Origin: Zhengitettix transpicula
Taxonomy: Eukaryota; Arthropoda; Insecta; Orthoptera; Tetrigidae
Assembly: GCA_037074705.1 (NCBI GenBank)
Contig: CM073596.1
Location: 28,246,001-28,310,000, forward strand
DNA length: 64,000 nt
Direction of reading: 5' to 3'
Positions 55,144-64,000 of this stretch are shown one piece after another; position 1 is the first letter of the stretch, and the number at the start of each line of letters is the position of its first letter. Under the pieces are notes generated by a model. That model saw nothing but the letters and a program-made list of their open reading frames with translations. It made no database searches and had not been told where the DNA came from. Made by a program: the position numbers and the translations under genes.

Positions 55144-56630
55144 ACGTACACATCCCTTTTTACTAAAAAAGCAAACAAATTCATACTATTTAAAATCCTC
55201 ATAAAAAAGCTGTATCTCCTGTAACAAAGAGATATTGTGATTTGGAAGATAAAAATCATCCACCACGGGAAAAATATATGGAATACGCAATAACTTGTTT
55301 ATCGTTTTTCTAACAACGGAATATATCAAATAATTCTTCTGGTGAGCCTGAAAGGTTTGTTTTTGATTTTTATAAAATATTTAATATAACGCAAGAGTGA
55401 GGTTTTTTACGTACCTAAAATAAATTATAATTTACGACAGATATAATGCCTATAATTGTTTCCTTTTAAAAATCTGCGATAGAAATTACTGGATTCTACT
55501 GGAATAGGAAAATGAAACATAAATAAGTGATAATCAAATAACAAAAATCCATAGCATATAAATAAATAAATTCTGTCATTTCCAAAACTCTCCAGATACG
55601 AAGTTTAGAATATTTATTTCAGGTATTTAGAATATTTGAAGAATTGAGCCTAATAAATAATTTTGCTAATAATTTGTATTTCAATACATTATTAATGAAT
55701 TGTGCAATAGAAATTTCATTTCGTTCCAGTAACTTGGTCATTAATAATGATTTTATGCTTAAATTAAATAATATTTCAAACCTGTTCAATATTTTTTTTT
55801 TGTAAAAACAAGATAAATTTTTTTTGTGACTGAACATAAGATTTATATATAAAAGCGTTTAGGTGACATGTAAAATGAATGATCCACTAATATGTAGGTT
55901 TCATAGAATTTTTGGAAAAAAAATTCGTAGTTTGGTTCAGAAAAATATGAAATAAAATAAACAAACGAGCATTTTGTGAATAATGTTGACAATATATTGA
56001 AATTGACAGTTTAATTTTTTTAAAATTATACTCAGACTGTTAAAAGTTAACTTATTATTTTTACTTCTTAAATGTAGAAATTTTTCTGTGGTATTTATAA
56101 TTCCACGTTATTTAATCAAGAATCTGTTGATCGAATTTATTTAATTCCATTTGAATTAGAATTTACGGTTTTCCTAAACCGCTTTCCATAGTATTTGACT
56201 CAAGTAATGCAAGTAACGTCCCGGACGTAGAAGGTACACATCCAATTACCGTTTAATATACAGAATATGACATCAAAGAGAAAAAAATAAGCTAATTTTG
56301 TATGTATCCAATACTTCCAAATTAAATAAATAATTAAAATAATTCCTAATATATAATTATCGCTATTAGTCCTATCATGTTTAGATTATTTTTCCAGGAA
56401 TATTAATACTTAGATTATCTAAGATGCATATTAATTTTTATCTAGTACATTACAAAATATATTAATATGTGAAAATTTTCATAAATTATTCTCTAATATT
56501 ATAAACATGCAGTTAATATTTTTTACTTGTGTAACGAATAATGTTGTGATTAGAAACAATCACAAGTTTGAGGAATAGTAAAAATTTCGCCTATATTAAA
56601 CGCTTAAAGTTCTGACTTACGAAATTTCAT
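55144..56630. other. Very AT-rich non-coding stretch
   Basis: No supported feature. Confidence 0.4.
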
Positions 56631-56960
56631 TTTCTTCTCGAATATCTCCCTAGTAATTGATGCCGTGTGATAGGCGGCATTCTCGCAGTGGGCAAGTATT
56701 ACGACATCGCGAACTAGGTTGTAATGTGTAAGAACAACTCTTGACAGCGTTTACATTTGAATACACGTATTTATGCGGAGCGCAATATTTACGAGTAACC
56801 TGTTTGTCGATTCTTAGCGGAGACATGCAAACACAACCCTATCTGCGCTCAATGTCAGCTTTTGTTCCTGCAGCTGTTGGTAGTCCTTAGTCTGGCCAAA
56901 TATACACACGCACACAAGTTCGGTAAACACCGTCGAGATAGCTTTGTTTGCGGAAGGATA
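56631..56960. other. GC-richer island, nothing recognised
   Basis: Base composition rises without repeat match or domain; it holds ATGCAAAC near 56825, a TTTATGC near 56771 and TGCAGCTG near 56871. It could be a conserved non-coding element; unsupported beyond composition. Confidence 0.2.
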
Positions 56961-57584
56961 TATGCTTCTTATCCGGGTCTCTAGTTCTTAAGAAATGTTG
57001 CAAAATAACTGGCTCCCATATTTTCCCCTTCAAATACGGACCATCAAGAGATACGTAATGTGTCTCTTAAACGAATTCTGGTTACAAATTTAACCTAAAT
57101 TAAATTCATTTATTTTAATTTAAGAACAATGATGGGCTTTTTATTATTTCAAAGTTATTAGCATCAATCAATCACGTTATATCAATTATCGTTTGTACAT
57201 TATTTTTCGGCTCGACTTATGTTTCTTCGTTAAGTGTCATGCAGATTTACTGAATATTGGAAAGTAACAATACAGGAACCACGATTATATTACTACAGTA
57301 TTAAGATTACACAATCAAAATTTTTGGGTATATTGAGACTAAATAGAGTCCAAGTAGTGTTAACAGAACTAACGACATACGGAAGCTCAGGTGGCGTTTA
57401 AAATTAATATATTGTTTAATGATAGCATTTCTGATCGTTTACAGAAGAGTTTTCTACTTGTTGCATTCACAATCTACTTAATAGGCTTAATAGGCTAAAA
57501 ATCACTTTCCTACGTAAAATATAGTTAAGAAATTTTGTACAGTCATTTTCATTAAAATACTATATAAATGAGTGTCACAAAAAA
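56961..57584. other. AT-rich non-coding stretch
   Basis: No supported feature. Confidence 0.4.
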
Positions 57585-58105
57585 AAACCGGAACCAAGAA
57601 CCTTTTAGGAGAGATACGAAGGGGCTACCTTTGGGTATGCCTTTTCCTCTCCGTTTTTGAACTAAGGTTCCCACAAGCCGAGGCACCTCGGCCTCTTTTG
57701 AGAGGTGTATGTTCCGGGGTCGCAGACCTTGGGCATACGGTAAGAGTTGTTCGCTATTCCCATTGGAATAGTCGGCCAGTTGCCTCCTAAACTGGTCGAG
57801 GCACGGAGAAGGGAATGCTGCGTCCCCACAGCAAACTCCTCTCCCGCTATCGGAAGGGCGTGGGACAAGTACCCAATGCCCGACCTACCCGATGCAGATT
57901 TTCCTAGGGTTTTTCCTGCATTTCTTTAGGCGAATGCCGGGTAGGATCCTTAAACTATAGCCCGGGGGCCCTAGTAACCCTTGGCTACCTTCCTCCACCC
58001 TTCCGCATCCCCCTTTCAAATCCCTTCCTATACTATTAAAGGGGAGTTGCCCAATGTGGATTACCCTTATGTAGCCTGTTGCCCTAAAAAAAAATAAAAA
58101 AAAAT
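57585..58105 (+). repeat. A-tailed hairpin repeat, near full-length copy
   Basis: From AACCGGAACCAAGAACC through GGAGAGATACGAAGGGGCTA, the CCGAGGCACCTCGG palindrome and GGATCC to CCTGTTGCCCT plus A9, then more A-rich sequence. Well preserved. Confidence 0.85.
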
Positions 58106-58514
58106 AATCCGTAGGCATTTGTTTTCATACTTAAATTATTCGTTACAGAAGAAAAAAATAACTGCATGTTTATAATATTAAAATAATAATTTATGAGTTA
58201 ATTAAAATGTTCACATATTAAGGTAGGTCCTGCGGTGCCAACTGTCAGTTTATGAGGCAATGTTCCGATATGATACGGATCATACTTAGTACATTATATT
58301 GAGGGTCTCTACTGTACTACACCAGCTTACAAAAAAATATTTATTAATTTTAAAATGATTTCCAGCCACATTCACTTTCATCTCAACCATTAATAAGACA
58401 TTAGAATGCACTGATCAAAGCCTCACATAATCATTTTATCGTGTGAAAGTAAAAAATCCTATTCAAATTATTTAGCTTTATTTGTAAATACCTTAGAAAG
58501 TCTGCTAATAATTA
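58106..58514. other. AT-rich non-coding stretch
   Basis: No supported feature. Confidence 0.4.
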
Positions 58515-58912
58515 AATTCTTTTTTTTTTTCAGTGTAACAGGCTACATGAGGGTATTTCACATGGTGGCAACTCCCCTTTAATAGAATAGGAAGGGATTT
58601 GAAAGGCGGGATGAGGAAGGGTAGAGGAAGTTAGCCAAGGGATAACTAGGGCCCGCGGGGTACAATTTAAGGATCCTACCCGGCATTCGGCTAAAGGTGA
58701 TGGAGGACAAACCCTAGATAACCTGCATCAGGTAGGTCGGGGATTTGGTACTTGTCCCACGCCCTTCCGATGGCGGGAGAGGAGTTTTGCTGTGCGGACG
58801 CAGCATTCCCTTCTCCGTGCCTCGACCAATTTAGGAGGCAGCTGGCCGACTGTTACAATGGGACAACTCTTACCGTATGCCCAAGGTCTCACAAAACAGG
58901 CCGAGGAGCACA
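58515..58912 (-). repeat. A-tailed hairpin repeat, minus copy (5' truncated)
   Basis: A T11-12 run (minus-strand A tail), then CAGTGTAACAGGCTACATGA and the body to CAAAACAGGCCGAGGAGCAC. The GACCCCGGAACATACACC block is deleted. Confidence 0.83.
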
Positions 58913-59754
58913 TTAATTTTGTATTTAACAGCAATGTATTACTAAATGATATGAGAAAAAATGTTTTTCTCTAAAATAATATTAAGGATTGTCATTACGT
59001 ATTTTACACTAATATTAAATTAAAGTTATATACCTGAAAGTTATGTTAACGAGGTAGGATAAAAAAATTGTATATAAAATCTTTTGATCCTGAGAATATG
59101 GCAGGCACTGAGGATAAAGTGTATATCGACTACAAAGACACGAGCTCCTGGACTTGTCTCTTTGCAGTCTCATATTTCTCGACTGTTATTGAGAATTTCC
59201 AACAGATTCTTTTGTCTCGAAATCGTAGAACACTTTAAAGTGTATCGATTGAGAGTTTGACAGTACAGAGCTGTGATTTGTAGCTGAATGCGTCAGTCTG
59301 TGACACGGACTTGCATAACAGTGACGGAAACTGCCATTTCAGGAATTCTCAGAATGTTGACAAATACTGCGCCACAAAGTGTGAGGGTTTAGCTCGTAAA
59401 CCCGTCGAGCAGAGACAGAAGACGGTTGTCAGCTATTACGTTAGAGGAAAGTCTGGATGTGTAACACTATTTTTTTTTTATGCAGACAAACCCGTATTTC
59501 TTGTATCAGTTGTCTGTGCCGTTTTCATAAATTATTTTAAAAAAATATTATAATGACGGTTGTAGAAGGTTAGTTTCAATATTTGTACGCTTTATGCACT
59601 TACAAATTAGAAACGAGACGCGTTAATTTCATATATGTAACTATTTTAAAATTCACGGTGGTTTTAATTTTTTAGATACTTAAACTACTAAAGACGAACA
59701 CATTATTATAAGAACAACGACCAGACACAATGAATTGACAGCTATTATTATTAT
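58913..59754. other. Non-coding stretch, nothing recognised
   Basis: No recognised gene; a (TTA)n run at 59743-59762 abuts the next repeat. Confidence 0.4.
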
Positions 59755-59975
59755 TATTATTTTTAGGGCAACAGGCTACATGAGGGTGATCCACATTGGG
59801 CAACTCCCCTTTAATAGCATAGAAAGGGATTTGAAAGGGGGGATGCGGAAGGGTAGAGGAAGGTAGCCAAGGGTTAACCAGGGCCCCCAGGCTATAGTTT
59901 AAGGATCCTACCCGGCATTCGCCTAAAAGCAATGCAGGGAAAACCCTAGAAAAACATCAGGTAGGTCGGGCATAA
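59755..59975 (-). repeat. A-tailed hairpin repeat, 3' part only
   Basis: AGGGCAACAGGCTACATGAG end to CAGGTAGGTCGGGCAT; the remaining 5' two thirds are absent. Confidence 0.82.
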
Positions 59976-61514
59976 TCTTGAGTTATTTTAAAAATATTAG
60001 GTGATAAAATAACAGTAAGCGCATTTTTTCTTCTTATTTGGGAAATGCGGCAAGCATTAAACAGCATATCTGATTATTCGTTAGAAACTTCCGTATCAAA
60101 GTTACGGTTAACGGCGTGTAACATGAATAATTTTCCCCGTTTTCTCCGTGGAACGAAAAGTCGAGAAGGTTCTAAATAACCACAAAGGCGAATAACTACT
60201 TCGACCTGCAAAGTTTTTATTTTTTCAAAGTAGCCGGGATTACTCCACTCGTTTCACGAAGTTTTATTACACTTGTCTAGTTGAGCAGTCCGTGTCTCTG
60301 AAAGCTCCCCCCCCCCCCCCCACTTCCTCCTCCTCGTCTACAAGCAAAGTTCGGTGTTAGCTTATGGTTTCTTGGGTGAAAGTTAGTGCGGGGAACCGCG
60401 TGCGACCCTGCTTACAATTACAATGGCCGAGGGGGTTGTCATCCCTGTTGCTTGGCTACCACCCCAGACGGCAGTCATCTGTGCTTGCCGATCAATAGGA
60501 CCACCAACTTGCCGCTGCAGTCATTTCGTCCTTCGTGGTGTTGTCCTGACTTTCACACCTAGCAAATCTCACAGTCGAAAGAACTTGCAATGGAACTATA
60601 GTTATTAACAACCATTAAAAAATCTATATCACCTTCAATCACTTAATAAATTATTTTTTACTAAATCAAATTCCCAAATTAATTTTTTCCAGCCCTTGAT
60701 ACACCGTTACAGTTAAACTGATTTCGATAAAGTAAACGAAATAGAAGAAAAATTAAAACTTGAATATAAATATCAATTTTTTCTTTTGTTTCTTTTGAAG
60801 ATGACCTGTTTTTGGAGTTTTAAGATGAGTTTCAAAAACGGTAGTTTAAATATCGGCGAGGTTAGATATCAATGAAAAAAAAATAACGTTACAGTTATAA
60901 GAAAAAATGAACATACTGTCTCACTTTTATTTATTTACAAATAATAGTCGCATTAATTGGTCATTAGCGACTTTCTATATATTTAAATTACTTTATATAT
61001 AATTCAGTTTCGATAGTAAATTCTGTAAGGTTGTAAATGGCTGTTTGTGAGTTACACAACTCCATCATTCTGGACGGCTATTGTTGATCTTATGTCGCTA
61101 AATCTGGGGTTAGAGAGGACATGAGGGATTGTTATGAACCGGATACGGCTGCGGAGAACTGTCTCATTTAATAATGCGATTATAGGAAAGAAGTGAAATA
61201 ATTCTATTTCGAGGGTAAATAACTTTTGTATTAATCGTATGTATTTTTCAAGTACCACAATTTAAGAATTTATGCGTTAGCAAGCTTATAGTCAACACAT
61301 TTCCCTTGGTTTTTGACAGATTACAGCATCAGTTCGGTCTTCGCTCCTTTAGCTGCATTCTGAAAACTAATAATCACTGGAGATCCAGAGAGTAAACGCC
61401 AGGGCATGGATTCTTCCAGTATAAAAGAAGATTTAGATTTATTATTCATTACATTAGACCTCGGTTGAAACAGGATACGTCATAATATAAGATTGCATGA
61501 AAATAAAGAATTAT
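59976..61514. other. Non-coding stretch, nothing recognised
   Basis: A C14-15 run lies at about 60307-60321. No gene, RNA or repeat family recognised. Confidence 0.4.
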
Positions 61515-61955
61515 TATCTCTCGCAGGCGAACCTTACCAGAGAGCACTGGAGGAGGCTATCTTTGGGGGATGCATTCACATCTCTCTGGTTTTTGAACTA
61601 AGGTTCCTACATCCCGAGGTACCTCTGCCTGTTCCAGGGTCGCAGACCTTGAGCATACGGTTATAGTTGTCCGCTATTCCTATTGGAATAATCGGCCAAC
61701 TGCCTCCTAAACTGAGCAAGGCAGGGCGAGGGGAAAACTGTGACCCCACAGCAAAACCCTCTACCGGAAGGGCGTGGCACAAGTACCCAATGCCCGACCT
61801 ACATGATGCAGGTTTTTCTAGGGTTTTCCCTGCATCACTTTGAGGTGAATTGCCGGGTAGGATCCTTAAACCATAGCCCGGGGGCCCTAGTTAAGCCTTG
61901 GTTACCTTCCTCTACCCTTCTGCATCCACCATTTCAAGTCGCTTTCCTATGATTC
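61515..61955 (+). repeat. A-tailed hairpin repeat, 3' truncated
   Basis: Starts with the CTCTCGCAGGCGAACCTTAC arm of the 5' hairpin and runs through all body blocks to CGCTTTCCTATGATTC, where it breaks off before the tail. Confidence 0.82.
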
Positions 61956-62029
61956 TTCTTCTTCTTGAAGGAACTTTGCAAGGGACGAAGTAAGCATGGT
62001 ATAATGTAAAATTAAGATGGACAGGAGAA

Positions 62030-62182
62030 GAAGGTGTAGATAGGCTATATATTGGGTAATCCAAATATTGGCGACTCCCCTCTTATAGCATAGGAAAGTG
62101 ATTTAAAGAGGGATGCGGAAAGGTAGAGCAAGGGACTAGGGCCATCGGGCTATAGTTTAATAATCCTACCCGGCAATTCGCC
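62030..62182 (-). repeat. A-tailed hairpin repeat, minus fragment
   Basis: GGTGTAGATAGGCTATATAT to the CCTACCCGGCAATTCGCC block; it meets the next copy in opposite orientation with no spacer. Confidence 0.75.
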
Positions 62183-62445
62183 GGAAAACTCTCTTCTGGC
62201 CATCGGAAGGACGAGGGACAAGTAGCAAATGCTCGACCTACCTGATGCAGGCATTTCTAGGGGTTTCCCTGCATCACTTTTAGGCGAATTGTCGGGTAGG
62301 TTCCTTAAACCACAGCCCGGGGGCCCTAGTTAACCCTTGGCTACCTTTCTATACCTTTTCGCATCCCCCCTTTCATTCCTTTTCCTACATTATAAAAGGG
62401 GAGTTGCCACTATGTGGATTACGCTATACATAGTCTGTATACAAT
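62183..62445 (+). repeat. A-tailed hairpin repeat, plus 3' part
   Basis: From GGAAAACTCTCTTCTGGCCA to ATAGTCTGTATACAATTTTA. With the preceding minus fragment it forms an inverted pair (tail-to-centre). Confidence 0.78.
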
Positions 62446-62789
62446 TTTAAAAAATATTACATTTACAAAATTTAAAAAACGAACATTGTACTTAAAAAAT
62501 TTATAATTTAAAACTTCGTTAAACATATTATTATAACAGTAATTAAAGAAATGATAAGTATATTAATTAATCTACAATTTTCATTCGACTGAGAATCCAG
62601 CAGCAAATCTTACAAAATTGCCGTCGAACATGAAAAAAGAAAATAAGTTGGCGGTTAAATTCTAGAAGATTATAATCGTTAAATAATAGCATAACTTGAT
62701 AGGATACCAGAATAATATTTTTATTAAATAGAATCTAATCTGTCCTTACTATCTTTCAGCGAGTAATATGCTCCAGTAATTAACAAAGA
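62446..62789. other. AT-rich non-coding stretch
   Basis: No supported feature. Confidence 0.4.
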
Positions 62790-63245
62790 TTTATTTATAG
62801 TTCGGAAGACAATGGTATAGAATAACGAATGCTTGATTCAAAAAGGCTTAGACGATGTTTTTCTATGCGGAGTTGAGAGCGATTTCTAGTGTTGTACAAA
62901 TGATTTTCTCCGTTTAGGGCATATAAATTGAAGTTTCTCCAGACGAACTTTAAAATTTCTAGAATATACGTACATGGCAAAGATAAAATCCCAAGATTCC
63001 GACGGCTCTCTTTTGAAGTTTAAAAATTTGTAACACTTGATGTGAACGACACCAGTTTGCTATGCCGTAAGACATTGCAATGAAAATATGCATGATATAC
63101 CATTTTAGATGTAGATATATCGCTTTCCCGAGCTAACACACTTAAAGTGTAGCAAATTTTACTAAATTCTGTAACATTACCTCGGAAATGTAACGCTCGG
63201 TCCACTTAAAGACGCTTTAAGAGCCTGACGATTCGTCACTGATCA
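62790..63245 (-). pseudogene. LINE reverse-transcriptase C-terminal remnant (CR1/Jockey-like), frameshifted
   Basis: The minus strand reads LKWTERYIS, then KICYTLSVLARESDISTSKM and YHAYF, shifts frame into MSYGIANWCRSH and FKLQKRAVGILG, and shifts again into ILEILKFVWRN and HLYNTRNRSQLR. This order (W..H/Y, TAK..YHAYFHS..SYGI..WG, LQK.A.R.., then HxYNTRN) is the thumb and C-terminal region of CR1/Jockey-type reverse transcriptases. At least two frameshifts; the catalytic part is missing. It is unrelated in detail to the intact LINE at 25-29 kb. Confidence 0.75.
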
Positions 63246-64000
63246 ACAGGTGAAGGAAGCGGTGCAAACGTGTCTTTCTTGCTAAACCGGAATACTTTTT
63301 TTTAGGGAATCATAAGTATCGTGGAACGAAAAGTAAGGTCACTTAGTTAAAAAACTATTCAGTGAAAAATGAAAAAAAAAATTGATAATTCAGTGTATGT
63401 ACTTTTTAAAGTTGGATATATTATGGTGAGTGACGCGTAACAGCTCGAAAAAACATGAACCATAACGAGTAAATAAATCGTATAACGTATTCTTTAGAAT
63501 ATTCACAACACTGATATATTTGGTTCCTATTTATTTACGTATTTCAGTTTATTAACTCTAAAAGGCAATTTTTTAAACCAAAATGTATATGCTGACGTTT
63601 TTATGCTTTAACAGCTGCTAAAATAATATAATAATTCAAATTAGTTCTATGAAATCGCTGCTGCTTAGCTTTATAGGGACTGGCGAACATAAACTATATG
63701 TGGAATTATTTAAAGCTATCAGGAAGTAATATTATCAGACAGACTGGGAATATCTATGATCTATGACAAAGCCTGAAACATCGTTTACTTAAAGATTTTT
63801 TATTATGTTATAAAATATTCAATAATTGTACTTTAATCTATTGATGTATCAGCTGTTAAAAAGTGTGTTTTTCTCTCAATTCATATTTAAATAATTTATA
63901 TAAATATATTTTGCTATTCCAACCCATTTTCAACTCATACCACTCACTTTTATCCGAATTAATAATTAACAGGGATAATTAAGAGAATAGATTGGGATAC
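63246..64000. other. AT-rich non-coding stretch
   Basis: No supported feature to the end of the window. Confidence 0.4.

Overview
The window looks like nuclear DNA of an insect with a large, repeat-rich genome. It is mostly AT-rich and non-coding, carries two eukaryotic tRNA-Lys genes with internal pol III boxes, and holds non-LTR retrotransposons of the Jockey and RTE types, Helitron-like elements and inverted-repeat elements. No intact host protein gene is visible. A cockroach, termite or stick-insect relative would fit this texture, but that placement is impression, not evidence.

Layout. 0-2.4 kb: three head-to-tail copies of a roughly 600-bp A-tailed repeat, called here the A-tailed hairpin repeat. 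3.9-5.3 kb: one Helitron-like element inserted inside another. 5.6-6.1, 19.3-19.7, 42.2-42.6 and 45.0-45.3 kb: GC-rich single-copy islands with transcription-factor-like motifs. 6.8-7.4 and 17.1-17.7 kb: two inverted-repeat elements whose arms carry a CTGANGA-hairpin-GAAAC motif resembling a hammerhead ribozyme core. 13.7-14.3 kb: a 141-bp tandem array. 16.5 and 22.5 kb: two identical tRNA-Lys(UUU) genes on the minus strand. 24.1-29.7 kb: a tandem duplication whose second unit is split by a full-length Jockey-type LINE with intact ORF1 and ORF2. 32.15-32.96 kb: a duplicated CCAAT-box-rich segment. 33.7-34.6, 38.1-39.3, 40.4-41.6, 45.6-46.1, 57.6-58.9 and 61.5-62.4 kb: more A-tailed hairpin repeats, often two or three in a row in the same orientation. 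42.8-43.6 kb: a 5'-truncated RTE-type LINE with target duplications. 51.0-52.2 kb: a large palindrome with arms of about 515 bp. 53.6-55.1 kb: a direct repeat pair around a possible degraded ligand-gated channel exon. 62.8-63.2 kb: a frameshifted LINE reverse-transcriptase remnant.

How the parts relate. The active-looking unit is the Jockey-type LINE: a GGACGT element at +28 to +33, an ORF1 nucleic-acid-binding protein, an ORF2 endonuclease/reverse transcriptase joined to ORF1 by a TAATG overlap, an AATAAA signal, an A21 tail and a 10-bp target duplication. Its empty target site survives about 500 bp away in the paired duplicate. The other mobile elements are non-autonomous or decayed.

The best candidates for something undescribed are the A-tailed hairpin repeat, which is hairpin-dense and tends to sit in head-to-tail runs, and the recurrent hammerhead-like motif, which occurs in at least three element types with its hairpin usually preserved.
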